The position numbers and the translations under genes were made by a program. The notes beneath the pieces were generated by a model that was not told the origin of the DNA, searched no databases, and saw only the letters and a list, made by a program, of their open reading frames with translations. DNA of 49,374 bases, taken from positions 1 through 49,374 of the forward strand of contig CALRGE010000013.1 in assembly GCA_943357175.1 (NCBI GenBank). The letters are read 5' to 3'. Below, piece after piece: positions 33,818 to 41,087 of the stretch (positions within the stretch are counted from its first letter, which is position 1; every line of letters begins with the position of its first letter). Origin of the DNA: Candidatus Peribacteria bacterium. Its GTDB lineage: Bacteria > Patescibacteriota > Gracilibacteria > UBA1369 > 2-02-FULL-48-14.

Positions 33818-34647
33818 TGGAAGTCAAAGTCGGACTTATTCAAATGACTTGTAGTGATAATCCAGCAGAAAATCTGGATAAAATTATTGCTGCAGTTCGT
33901 GATTTGGCTGGGCGAGGTGCTCAGATTATTTCTAGCAGCGAATTGCCTTTGTCTACTTATTTTTGTCAGACAAAAGATGATTCAAAGTTTGATCTAGCTG
34001 AGGCGATTCCTGGGAAAACTACAGACACTCTTTCGCGTGTGGCACTCGAATTGAATGTTGTTATTCTCATGTCACTTTTTGAAAAAGCGGACGATGGGAA
34101 ATTTTACAACACTGTTGCTGTGATTGATGCCGACGGAAAATATTTGGGAAAATACAGAAAAATGCATATTCCGGATGATCCTGAAAATGGTTACGACGAG
34201 TCTTATTATTTTGCAAAAGGTGATGAGGGCTATAAAGTTTTTGACACAAAATATGCAAAAATTGCGCCTATGATTTGTTATGACCAGTGGTTTCCGGAAG
34301 GAGCAAGATTGGCCGCAGCAGCAGGTGCGCAAATTCTTTTCTACCCGACTGCAATTGGTTGGCCGGAAAAAGATCGTGCTGAATTGAACGTGGCTGAACA
34401 CGAAGCTTGGCAAATTATGCAGAGATCTCATGCAATTGCTAATAATGTATTCGTTTGCCCAATAAATCGAGTTGGTGTTGAAGATGCATTGAAATTTTGG
34501 GGGACTACTTTTGTTTGTGATCCTTATGGACGAGTTATTGCAAAAGCTGATAGTGAAAGCGAAACAAATTTACTAGCGACTTGCGATTTGTCTGTGACAG
34601 ACGAGATGAGAAAAGATTGGCCATTTTTAAAACAATATGAAGTATAA
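33817..34647 (+). CDS. aguB: N-carbamoylputrescine amidase
   Basis: This 276-residue carbon-nitrogen hydrolase of the nitrilase superfamily has the catalytic triad Glu42 (SSSELPLS), Lys115 (YRKMHIPDD) and Cys154 (MICYDQWFPE). The PDDPxxxYxExYYF-type segment after the Lys and the GWPEKDRAEL segment are typical of AguB. The enzyme hydrolyses N-carbamoylputrescine to putrescine, CO2 and ammonia, the last step of the agmatine route. The ATG at 33817 overlaps the stop of the DHS-like gene (TGATG), so translation is coupled; a TTG 3 bases earlier would add one residue. The aguA gene follows with a small overlap. Confidence 0.93.
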   Translation: MEVKVGLIQMTCSDNPAENLDKIIAAVRDLAGRGAQIISSSELPLSTYFCQTKDDSKFDLAEAIPGKTTDTLSRVALELNVVILMSLFEKADDGKFYNTVAVIDADGKYLGKYRKMHIPDDPENGYDESYYFAKGDEGYKVFDTKYAKIAPMICYDQWFPEGARLAAAAGAQILFYPTAIGWPEKDRAELNVAEHEAWQIMQRSHAIANNVFVCPINRVGVEDALKFWGTTFVCDPYGRVIAKADSESETNLLATCDLSVTDEMRKDWPFLKQYEV

Positions 34648-35635
34648 AATGCCCGCAGAATGGCAGAAGCATGAGGCGACTTGGCTTTCATGGCCTCATA
34701 ATGAAGAACATTGGCCAGGAAACTTTGGCCCGATTCCTGCAGTTTTTGCGAAGATTGCGGTGACTCTTTCTGAAGGAGAAAATGTTTATATTTGCGTGAA
34801 AGATCAGGCGATGGAAGATTCTGCACGTGCATTGATTGGCCCAAATGACCGAGTTAAATTTTTCCATATTCCAACTGATGCATCTTGGAGTCGCGATCAT
34901 GGCCCGATTTATGTACGTGATGGCGAGCGACTACTAATTACAGATTGGATTTTCAATTCTTGGGGTGGGAAATATGAACCATGGGATAAAGATGATGTCG
35001 TTCCACAAAAAATTGGAGAAATTTTCAAAACTGAAGTTGTGCAGCCTGGGATTGTTTTGGAAGGTGGATCTATTGATGTGAATGGTCGCGGTAGTCTTTT
35101 AACTACTCGTCAGTGTTTGTTGAATAAAAATCGAAATCCTCATCTTTCCCAGGCTGAAATTGAAAAATATTTGGAGGATTATTTGGGCGCAACAAATGTG
35201 CTTTGGCTTGAAGAGGGAATTGTGGGTGACGATACAGACGGTCACATTGATGACATCGCTCGTTTTGTTGATGAGAAAACAATTGTTACTGTTGTTGAAG
35301 ATAAAAAAGATGATGAAAATTACGAAATTTTGCAGAAAAATCTTCGTGATTTGAAAGAGATGCGTGATGTTGATGGTCAGCCTTTTAAAATCATCGAAAT
35401 TCCAATGCCTGATCCTGTTATTTATGAAGACCAGCGCTTGCCGGCGAGTTATGCCAATTTTTATATTGGGAATTCTGTTGTTATTGTTCCAACATTTAAT
35501 TGCCCGAAAGATGAAGTGGTTTTGCAAACTTTGCGTGATCTTTTTCCAGGCCGAAAAGTTGTTGGAATCGATTGCGTTGATTTAGTGTGGGGACTTGGGA
35601 CACTGCACTGCTCGACTCAGCAGATGCCGGTATAA
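34637..35635 (+). CDS. aguA: Agmatine deiminase
   Basis: This 332-residue enzyme of the guanidino-group-modifying (PPAD) superfamily turns agmatine into N-carbamoylputrescine and ammonia. Family motifs are intact: MPAEWQKHEATWLSWP at the start, WSRDHGP, the GGSIDVNG segment, TDGHIDD, and the catalytic Cys325 in GLGTLHCSTQQ near the end. The start at 34637 overlaps the end of aguB by 11 bases; the in-frame ATG at 34649 is also plausible and fits the usual family start better. The last 60 bases of this gene recur in diverged form at 36551-36613, on the far side of a small unknown gene and a HicBA module. Confidence 0.94.
   Translation: MKYKMPAEWQKHEATWLSWPHNEEHWPGNFGPIPAVFAKIAVTLSEGENVYICVKDQAMEDSARALIGPNDRVKFFHIPTDASWSRDHGPIYVRDGERLLITDWIFNSWGGKYEPWDKDDVVPQKIGEIFKTEVVQPGIVLEGGSIDVNGRGSLLTTRQCLLNKNRNPHLSQAEIEKYLEDYLGATNVLWLEEGIVGDDTDGHIDDIARFVDEKTIVTVVEDKKDDENYEILQKNLRDLKEMRDVDGQPFKIIEIPMPDPVIYEDQRLPASYANFYIGNSVVIVPTFNCPKDEVVLQTLRDLFPGRKVVGIDCVDLVWGLGTLHCSTQQMPV
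35576..35635 (+). repeat. aguA 3' end, first copy of a diverged direct repeat
   Basis: The last 60 bases of aguA, encoding VDLVWGLGTLHCSTQQMPV, are repeated at 36551-36613. Both copies start GTTGATTTAGTGTGGGG. Many differences are at third codon positions, so the second copy diverged as coding sequence. Confidence 0.75.
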
Positions 35636-35638
35636 ATT

Positions 35639-36010
35639 ATGACAAACTACACGGGAACTATTATTGAAGAGAGTCTGGAGTATAAAGATGTTCTTGGTAA
35701 ACTGAAAATTATTGAAACTGTTGTAGAAAGTGTGAACAATGAGCATAAAACTCCATGGTTGAAACAGTGGACTTTGCACAAAGTTGCAATTGAAGAAAAT
35801 CGGGCTGACAAAATTGCGGAAAACTTGAGTGAAAGTTTAGATTCGAAGCATAGTTCTTGGTATGCGGATTTTAGGAATGATAGTTTTCATTATGTGATTT
35901 TCTACAAAAAAATATTCAAAGTCGATTTGTCGAAAAAAGATGGATACAAAGATGCTGTAAATTATGGAATTTCAATCGGAATTCCCGATTATCAGTTGGA
36001 TTTCAAGTAG
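35639..36010 (+). CDS. Small hypothetical protein downstream of aguA
   Basis: This 123-residue soluble alpha/beta protein has HKTPWLKQWTLHKVAI in the middle and SSWYADFRND and HYVIFYKKIFKVD toward the end. The latter is a pattern I associate with small uncharacterised proteins common in Patescibacteria, but I know no function. It starts 3 bases after the aguA stop, so it is likely co-transcribed with the polyamine genes. Together with the HicBA genes it lies between the two copies of the aguA 3' end and could have arrived with them. Confidence 0.7.
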   Translation: MTNYTGTIIEESLEYKDVLGKLKIIETVVESVNNEHKTPWLKQWTLHKVAIEENRADKIAENLSESLDSKHSSWYADFRNDSFHYVIFYKKIFKVDLSKKDGYKDAVNYGISIGIPDYQLDFK

Positions 36011-36075
36011 TGACTCAGACTAAAGTTGAATGAAATCTCAAAAGGTGATAGGTTTCAGAAGTAACAATAATCAAT

Positions 36076-36303
36076 ATGAAAAGTTATCAATTTCCAATAA
36101 TCGTTACACAAGATGAAGATGGAATGTATATGGCGAGAGTGCCTGATTTGCGTGGTTGCCACACTCAAGCAAAAACCTTGTCTGAATTGTATAAGCGTAT
36201 TGAAGAAGCAATGGAACTTTGTTTGGAAGTTGAGAAGAAAAGAAAGCAACCAATTGTATTGTTGAAGTTTATAGGAGTTCAACAACTTGAAGTCTCAGTT
36301 TAA
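36076..36303 (+). CDS. hicB: HicB-family antitoxin
   Basis: This 75-residue protein is a short HicB: a partial RNase H-like fold with FPIIVTQDEDGMYMARVPDLRGCHTQAKTL and a following helix EAMELCLEVEKK. HicB neutralises the HicA mRNA interferase and usually represses the operon. No clear C-terminal DNA-binding domain is present, as in other short HicB proteins. The stop is directly followed by hicA, 1 base apart. Gene order is hicB then hicA. The downstream hicA frame is broken, so this antitoxin may now be an orphan. Confidence 0.85.
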   Translation: MKSYQFPIIVTQDEDGMYMARVPDLRGCHTQAKTLSELYKRIEEAMELCLEVEKKRKQPIVLLKFIGVQQLEVSV

Positions 36304-36304
36304 T

Positions 36305-36540
36305 ATGCCAAAACTACCTATAGTTTCAGGTAAATCTTTACTTAAGGTTCTTAAGAAAAATGGATTTATTGAAATAAGGCAAAAAGGCAGTCATGTTTTA
36401 TTCAAAAAGGTTCTGATACCAGTCTTACAACAGTAATTCCGATACATGGGAATGAAGATTTGGGAAAAGGTATTTTGAAAAGTATTTTGGATGATTTGAA
36501 TATTGATGTGCATGAATTGATTTCTATGTTGGGGAAATAA
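36305..36540 (+). pseudogene. hicA: HicA-family toxin, frameshifted
   Basis: From ATG 36305 the frame reads MPKLPIVSGKSLLKVLKK..., then RQKGSHVLFKK, the HicA core with its catalytic His, and then ends early at TAA 36434-36436 (43 residues). The remainder of a normal HicA (TTVIPIHGNEDLGKGIL ... ISMLGK) continues in another frame from about 36409 to TAA 36538-36540. A one-base loss in the A-run of TTCAAAAAGG (36401-36410) explains this. HicA cleaves mRNA, so a broken copy would disarm the module. A sequencing or assembly error in the homopolymer cannot be excluded. A programmed -1 shift is less likely because the slippery heptamer is imperfect (C AAA AAG). Confidence 0.75.
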
Positions 36541-36613
36541 GGTTGTTTCTGTTGATTTAGTGTGGGGGTTGGGAACGCTACATTGCTCTTCTCAACAGAT
36601 ACCGGCTGTTTAA
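36541..36613 (+). pseudogene. Remnant of a second agmatine deiminase 3' end
   Basis: Immediately after the hicA stop, the sequence reads in frame KVVSVDLVWGLGTLHCSSQQ, then IPAV and TAA (36611-36613). This matches the C terminus of AguA, including the catalytic Cys region, but it lacks a few codons between KVV and VDL and differs at many silent sites. It is a fragment with no upstream gene body. It marks the right border of the segment (unknown gene plus hicBA) that separates it from the intact aguA end. Confidence 0.75.
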
Positions 36614-36650
36614 TCCACTTTAGAAGAAGTGTTTATTGATTATGTCTTGA

Positions 36651-36678
36651 TTGACATTTTGCCAGTTTAGTGTATAGT
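36651..36678 (+). promoter_or_regulatory. Promoter TTGACA-16-TATAGT
   Basis: A perfect TTGACA (36651-36656) lies 16 bases before TATAGT (36673-36678). Transcription would begin about 36685, 12 bases before the ATG at 36697 of the tandem-repeat protein. Confidence 0.6.
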
Positions 36679-36696
36679 TTAGTTGTCTTAAATCAA

Positions 36697-37128
36697 ATGT
36701 TTATCTCTAATGATAGGCATGTATCGCAAGAGCTCAATTCTGATCTTTCAGGTGCCGAAGTAGTTCCTGACAAAGGTCCTGTTTCAGGTCTAAGGGCTAG
36801 AATAAAAAATTTAGTGATGCGGCTTCTTGGTAGGAGTGAAGAGGTAAGTAGTACAGGTGCATCAACTAATAATACTCCCGTAGTACAACTTGTTGGTAAA
36901 GCACCAACATTGATAACACCACCGCCGGTAGTACAGCTTGTTGGTAAAGCACCAACATTGATAACACCACCGCCAGTAGTACAACTTGTTGGTAAAGCAC
37001 CAACATTGATAACACCACCTCAAGTAGAATTGTTAAATCATAAACAGCCACCAGTAGAGTTGTTAAATCATAAACAGCCACCAGTAGAATTGTTAAATGA
37101 CAAACCATCCATAGTTAAAAATAATTGA
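36697..37128 (+). CDS. Small tandem-repeat protein
   Basis: This 143-residue protein begins with a charged, partly helical region (1-60; GLRARIKNLVMRLLGR). It continues as three near-identical 16-residue units of the form VVQLVGKAPTLITPPP and three 10-residue units of the form VELLNHKQPP. At DNA level these are 48-base and 30-base tandem repeats with only a few differences, so they expanded recently. A strong promoter precedes it. No signal peptide is visible. The repeats look like a flexible, Pro-rich linker or binding array. I know no family. An in-frame GTG at 36670 lies inside the promoter and is not the start. Confidence 0.6.
   Translation: MFISNDRHVSQELNSDLSGAEVVPDKGPVSGLRARIKNLVMRLLGRSEEVSSTGASTNNTPVVQLVGKAPTLITPPPVVQLVGKAPTLITPPPVVQLVGKAPTLITPPQVELLNHKQPPVELLNHKQPPVELLNDKPSIVKNN
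36880..37023 (+). repeat. Three 48-base tandem repeats
   Basis: Units at 36880-36927, 36928-36975 and 36976-37023 are nearly identical (about one to four differences each). Each codes one 16-residue unit VVQLVGKAPTLITPPP, the last ending PPQ. The unit contains GTTGGTAAAGCACCAAC, an internal hairpin-forming sequence (GTTGGT/ACCAAC) that may favour slippage. Confidence 0.85.
37024..37113 (+). repeat. Three 30-base tandem repeats
   Basis: Units at 37024-37053, 37054-37083 and 37084-37113 each code a VELLNHKQPP-like decapeptide. The first two differ at one base; the third has diverged at its end (NDKPS). They directly follow the 48-base array. Confidence 0.8.
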
Positions 37129-37177
37129 TGGTGGCAAAGACAAGTAAGTCGGACAAAATTTTTCAAAGAAAATCTCC

Positions 37178-37205
37178 TTGCTATTCAGGTCAATTTTGAT
37201 ATAAA
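37178..37205 (+). promoter_or_regulatory. Promoter TTGCTA-16-TATAAA
   Basis: TTGCTA (37178-37183) and TATAAA (37200-37205) lie upstream of the arginine decarboxylase. The start of transcription would be near 37212, giving a 20-base AT-rich leader before the TTG start at 37232. Confidence 0.45.
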
Positions 37206-37231
37206 TAACTCACTGTTAAAAATAATAAAAA

Positions 37232-38596
37232 TTGGCTAGAAATTTCAGACAATTTTGGAAGCTCGGTGAAAAAGAATTCAACACTGAATTTTTTAACATT
37301 AACAAAGATGGTGAGCTTGTTATCCGTGAAGGAAATAATCAATACAATGTTGTTGATTTAGCGCGCAAATTTGGATCGTCATTGGAAATTTTTCTTCCAT
37401 TCATTCTAGAAAAAAGATTAGATCATCTTTTTGATGTTGTGAGTGACACTTCGAAAGAGCTTGGCTACAAAGGAAAATTCTCATATCACTTTCCAATGAA
37501 GGTGAATCAAAATAAAGAATATGTTTTGCCGCTTGTTTCTGAAGGTGCGAATTTAGAAGTTGGTTCTGCAAATGAGCTTTGGTTGGTGAAGAGACTTTGG
37601 GAAGGTGAAAATTTCTACTCAAAAATTAGAGTGCTTTGTAATGGTCCTAAAACTCAGAAATATATTCAGCTGATTCATCAGTTGAGAGCGGCTGGTTTGG
37701 GAATCGTTCCAATTATTGAAGATATTGAGGAATTGAGACTTTTGAAAGATTTCAAAGGTGATATGGGAATTCGTGTGAATTTACAGTCAAAAGTTAAGTC
37801 ACATTGGGATAAAAAGGTAGATCGATTTGGGCTTACTTCTCAGGAAATTTTGGAACTTGGAAAAATTAGAAATTTGAAGGTACTGCATTATCACATTGGT
37901 TCACAAATTGAGCGTGAAGATGATATTTTGGTCGTTTTGGAAGAAGCATTTCAGACTTACAAAAAGTTGCGAGTAATCAGCCCAACTTTGGATACAATAA
38001 ATGTGGGTGGAGGTTTTGCAATTCCATACGAAAAGAAAAGAATGTATAGCGTGGAATCTGTAGTGAAAAGAATTTTGACTCATTTAAAGAGAATGAGTGA
38101 AGAGGCCGGGATTCCACATCCAAACTGGATTGTGGAGTGGGGTAGATATATGGCCGCACCTTCACAAATAACTGTGTTTAAAATTGTGGCGACAAAAGAA
38201 ATCGCTAAGGCTGCGGCAAAGCAGTGGTACATAATTGATGGAAGTTTCATGAATGATCTTTTGGATACTTGGGCGATTCATCAAAAATGGCACGTGGTTG
38301 CAGTGAATCAAATGAAGGAAAAACGTCATCGTGTTTGGTTGGCCGGAATGAGTTGTGATTCTGATGATAAATACACCGCGAAAGATGGATATGTGCTTTT
38401 GCCTCGGCTTGAAGATTTACCACCCGGAGATGACTTATATATCGCGATTTTTGACACCGGAGCTTACCAAGATGCCTTTGCTTCACATCATTGTTTGCTT
38501 TCTTCTCCAGTGAAAGTTGCTTTGCAGAATGGAATTGCGACAATTATTAGAAAACGTGAATCTGCTGAGGATGTTGGAAAACTATTTGGCTGGTAA
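37232..38596 (+). CDS. speA: Arginine decarboxylase, SpeA-like (PLP fold III)
   Basis: This 454-residue PLP-dependent decarboxylase of the alanine-racemase-like fold converts arginine to agmatine, the substrate of aguA. It has the lysine loop FSYHFPMKVNQ (Schiff-base Lys), HYHIGSQ, the phosphate-binding NVGGGFAIPY, a WGRYMAAPS segment and the C-terminal CDSDDKYT with the active-site Cys. E. coli SpeA is about 660 residues, so this form lacks the extra insertion and C-terminal domains; lysine or carboxynorspermidine decarboxylases are less similar in these motifs. An in-frame stop two codons before makes the TTG at 37232 the first usable start. The stop overlaps the ung start (TAATG). Confidence 0.88.
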   Translation: MARNFRQFWKLGEKEFNTEFFNINKDGELVIREGNNQYNVVDLARKFGSSLEIFLPFILEKRLDHLFDVVSDTSKELGYKGKFSYHFPMKVNQNKEYVLPLVSEGANLEVGSANELWLVKRLWEGENFYSKIRVLCNGPKTQKYIQLIHQLRAAGLGIVPIIEDIEELRLLKDFKGDMGIRVNLQSKVKSHWDKKVDRFGLTSQEILELGKIRNLKVLHYHIGSQIEREDDILVVLEEAFQTYKKLRVISPTLDTINVGGGFAIPYEKKRMYSVESVVKRILTHLKRMSEEAGIPHPNWIVEWGRYMAAPSQITVFKIVATKEIAKAAAKQWYIIDGSFMNDLLDTWAIHQKWHVVAVNQMKEKRHRVWLAGMSCDSDDKYTAKDGYVLLPRLEDLPPGDDLYIAIFDTGAYQDAFASHHCLLSSPVKVALQNGIATIIRKRESAEDVGKLFGW

Positions 38597-39258
38597 TGAA
38601 TGTAAAAATTCACGAATCTTGGAAGGTTCATCTGCAAGAGGAGTTTGAAAAACCCTACTTCAAAGAACTGACAGAATTTGTTAAATCAGAATATCAAAAT
38701 AAGAAAGTGTACCCGGCACCTGCTAATATTTTTCGTGCTTTTGAATTATGTCCATTTGAAGATCTTAAAGTAGTGATTTTAGGCCAGGATCCTTATCACG
38801 GCGATGGTCAGGCAAATGGACTATGTTTTTCTGTCAGCGATGAAATCGCTTTGCCACCCTCATTAAAAAATATTTTCAAAGAAATTAATTCTGATTTGGG
38901 AGTGCTGCCAAGTGCAGGTAATTTAGACCGCTGGGCGAGGCAAGGTGTACTTCTGTTAAATGCGACTTTGACCGTTGTTGCTGGTTCAGCAGGTGCCCAT
39001 CAAAAAAAGGGTTGGGAAATCTTTACAGATGCTGTTATCAAAGTGATTTCAGAACAAAAAGAACATGTGGTTTTTTTGTTGTGGGGAAGGTATGCACAAG
39101 AAAAAGGCGCCGTAATTGATGTGAATAAACATCTTGTTTTACGAGCGCCTCATCCATCTCCATTTTCAGTTCACAGTGGATTTTTCGGCTGCAAACATTT
39201 TAGTAAGACTAATGAATATTTGCTGTTGAATGGCCAAGAACCTATTACTTGGGCTTAG
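38596..39258 (+). CDS. ung: Uracil-DNA glycosylase
   Basis: This 220-residue family 1 UDG removes uracil from DNA by cleaving the N-glycosidic bond, starting base-excision repair. The water-activating loop GQDPYHG (63-69, catalytic Asp65), the LLLNATLTV segment, the VVFLLWGRYAQEKG segment and the DNA-intercalating loop HPSPFSVHSGF (His186) are all intact, and the length is typical. The ATG shares one base with the stop of the arginine decarboxylase gene, so the two are co-translated, although no functional link is evident. Its 3' end overlaps the convergent SLH gene by 4 bases. Confidence 0.96.
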   Translation: MNVKIHESWKVHLQEEFEKPYFKELTEFVKSEYQNKKVYPAPANIFRAFELCPFEDLKVVILGQDPYHGDGQANGLCFSVSDEIALPPSLKNIFKEINSDLGVLPSAGNLDRWARQGVLLLNATLTVVAGSAGAHQKKGWEIFTDAVIKVISEQKEHVVFLLWGRYAQEKGAVIDVNKHLVLRAPHPSPFSVHSGFFGCKHFSKTNEYLLLNGQEPITWA

Positions 39259-40025
39259 TACTTAACTACTCGCATATCTATTTCGTATGTTGCGAGTGAA
39301 TATTCCATTAAGTCATAGATAACTTTTGCACCTTCTTCACGATTCATTTTGTGATTCTGTGATTCATCCCAAATATTTAGGAACTCTGCAAGATCCATGT
39401 ATCCTTCATACCAATCTTTTGCATATTCCTGAGTGTACACTCCAAATTCTTTTAGATCTTCTTCAAAGAATCCACAGTTTGTTCCACGCATAGCAATTTT
39501 CAAAGCTTGAGCATATGTAACTTGATTTTCAGGTTTGAAACTACTGTCTGAGTAACCGTTAACCATGTCATAATCGACACCTGCTTGTACATAATCAGCA
39601 AACCAATCATCTTGGTCAACATCTGAGAATTCGTCATCGTATGAACCTTCATCAACATCACGGCCGAAGGCAACAGTAACCATTTTTAGAAATTCGGCTC
39701 TGTTTAAATCTGCTTCCGGATCAAAAATATTTTGATCAACACCTTCAACAATTCCCATTTGACCCAAGAAAGCTATTTCTTCTTCAAAATCTGAATCTTC
39801 AATATCAGTAAAATCTTCATCTTTTTCAAGATGTTCAATTTCAAAAGCTACTGCAGGCAAACACTCTTTTGTATATCTAGGATTTGTTCTGATTGTTTGG
39901 TAATAATTCATATTACCCTGTAATTCTTCTTTATCAGCTTTGCTTCCGTAGAAACCTGCGCTGATTGATACTAGTACTATTACCGCAGCGGCAACGTACA
40001 TTGATTTGTATGATTTCTTTTTCAT
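39255..40025 (-). CDS. Membrane-anchored SLH-domain surface protein
   Basis: This 256-residue protein has a single N-terminal hydrophobic segment (about residues 10-27) after a Lys-rich start, serving as signal anchor. Two clear S-layer homology motifs follow: one from EEEIAFLGQMGIVEG to NRAEFLKMV (about 83-118), the next from DWFADYVQAGVDYDMVNGYSD to AQALKIAMRG (about 139-182). A weaker third follows near the end. SLH domains bind cell-wall polymers and hold surface proteins in place. The protein is very acidic, with an Asp/Glu-rich stretch between anchor and motifs. A strong minus-strand promoter precedes it. Confidence 0.88.
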   Translation of the reverse strand: MKKKSYKSMYVAAAVIVLVSISAGFYGSKADKEELQGNMNYYQTIRTNPRYTKECLPAVAFEIEHLEKDEDFTDIEDSDFEEEIAFLGQMGIVEGVDQNIFDPEADLNRAEFLKMVTVAFGRDVDEGSYDDEFSDVDQDDWFADYVQAGVDYDMVNGYSDSSFKPENQVTYAQALKIAMRGTNCGFFEEDLKEFGVYTQEYAKDWYEGYMDLAEFLNIWDESQNHKMNREEGAKVIYDLMEYSLATYEIDMRVVKY

Positions 40026-40046
40026 TTTTATTTGTTAAATCCGATC

Positions 40047-40075
40047 ATTATAACATGAAACATGATTTAGAGCAA
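40047..40075 (-). promoter_or_regulatory. Promoter TTGCTC-17-TATAAT (minus strand)
   Basis: On the minus strand TTGCTC (40075-40070) and a perfect TATAAT (40052-40047) are 17 bases apart. Transcription should start near 40040, about 15 bases before the ATG at 40025 of the SLH protein. Confidence 0.6.
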
Positions 40076-40082
40076 ATCGACT

Positions 40083-40469
40083 TTATTCCACACTGATTAA
40101 CTCCACTTCAAAGATAAGTGTTGCATTTGGTGGAATAACTCCGCCAGCGCCGCTTCGGCCGTAGCCCATATCAGATGGAATTGTTAGTGTTCGCAATCCG
40201 CCCACTTTCATTCCCGGAATTCCTTCTTCCCAACCTTCAATAACTTGCCCTTGTCCAATTGTGAAGCTGAAAGTTTGCCCCCTATCTCGTGAGCTGTCGA
40301 ATTTAGTACCGTCTTCTAAAGTACCAACATAATGCATTTCAACAGTATCTCCAACTTGGGCTTCGTCGCCGGTACCAACTTTAGTATCTTCAATTTTTAG
40401 TGATTCTTTTTTCATGGAACAAGATGTTAATAGTAAAAATAATGTTGTAATTGTGAGTAGTTTTTTCAT
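40083..40469 (-). CDS. FKBP-type peptidyl-prolyl isomerase lipoprotein
   Basis: This 128-residue protein has a signal peptide with lipobox LTSC (Cys17), then a single FKBP domain. Typical segments are VEMHYVGTLEDGTKFDSS, FTIGQGQVIEGWEEGI, the PSDMGYG loop and IPPNATLIFEVELI. It catalyses cis-trans isomerisation of peptidyl-proline and should help exported proteins fold outside the membrane. It lies 14 bases after the cupredoxin lipoprotein gene on the same strand and is probably its operon partner, so it may aid maturation of secreted proteins. Confidence 0.93.
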   Translation of the reverse strand: MKKLLTITTLFLLLTSCSMKKESLKIEDTKVGTGDEAQVGDTVEMHYVGTLEDGTKFDSSRDRGQTFSFTIGQGQVIEGWEEGIPGMKVGGLRTLTIPSDMGYGRSGAGGVIPPNATLIFEVELISVE

Positions 40470-40483
40470 GAATATAAGGTTAA

Positions 40484-40972
40484 TTATTCAATAATTAATT
40501 TTCCAACTTGGCCCATCTTCATATGATTGCCAACGGCACAATAGTATTCAAAAGTACCACTTTCATTCGCGTGAAATTCTACGGTTGATGTCTCTCCGGT
40601 CTTTATTGTGTCTGTTGCAACTTCAAATGCTTCTAAAATGAAATTGTGCATGCCACCTGCATTTTCGAAAATAATTTTTACGAAATCGCCTTTCTGCACT
40701 GTGATTTCACTTGGAGTGAAATAAAAACTTCCACCAGTCACGTGGAAAGTTAAATGCGCAGCTGTGTGCTTTGTTTTACCCATTTCCAATTCAGTTTTTT
40801 GTTCTTCGGTGAGTTCAGCTGGTGTTTCTGATTCAATCACTTTGGGACTTTCTGTCTCAACAACTTTTGGATCTTGATTTGTTGGTGCTTGGTTTTCCGT
40901 TTCCTCTGTTGTTTTTGCACATCCGCTCATTAATAGAAAACTTAGACTTAGAATTACTGCGATTTTTTTCAT
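40484..40972 (-). CDS. Cupredoxin (plastocyanin-like) lipoprotein
   Basis: This 162-residue lipoprotein has lipobox MSGC (Cys18), a Thr/Glu/Pro-rich linker to about residue 75, and a C-terminal cupredoxin domain. The copper ligands of a type 1 site are visible: His in GGMHNF, then Cys, His and Met in EYYCAVGNHMKMG, the usual C-x(n)-H-x(n)-M end. It should bind copper on the cell surface and carry electrons or hold copper. Its electron partners are not in the window. With the copper operon at 8-11 kb it shows that this organism handles copper outside the cell. A weak AAGGA precedes the ATG. Confidence 0.87.
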   Translation of the reverse strand: MKKIAVILSLSFLLMSGCAKTTEETENQAPTNQDPKVVETESPKVIESETPAELTEEQKTELEMGKTKHTAAHLTFHVTGGSFYFTPSEITVQKGDFVKIIFENAGGMHNFILEAFEVATDTIKTGETSTVEFHANESGTFEYYCAVGNHMKMGQVGKLIIE

Positions 40973-41038
40973 ATTCCTTGGTTATTTCTTACATTCTACT
41001 ATAAATTAGCTCAAAATCGATCTGATTTTTCTATTGTC

Positions 41039-41067
41039 TTCACAAAATGATCGAAGTGTTGTATAAT
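41039..41067 (+). promoter_or_regulatory. Promoter TTCACA-17-TATAAT
   Basis: TTCACA (41039-41044) and a perfect TATAAT (41062-41067) have 17-base spacing. Transcription would begin near 41074, 14 bases before the ATG at 41088 of the broken GGDEF gene. Confidence 0.55.
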
Positions 41068-41087
41068 ATCTAGATTAATCAAAAATT

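Noticed and set aside
32786-34647. UGA read as glycine (Gracilibacteria-type code)
   Set aside because: Genes end cleanly at TGA and overlap the next start (TGATG at 33815-33819, ATGA at 9536-9539). Reading through would destroy these junctions.
36401-36410. Programmed -1 frameshift in hicA
   Set aside because: The slippery site is C AAA AAG rather than A AAA AAG, and no clear stimulatory hairpin follows. A lost base or an assembly error is simpler.
36880-37113. CRISPR array
   Set aside because: The repeats are directly adjacent with no unique spacers, keep a reading frame and code a repeated peptide. No cas genes are present.
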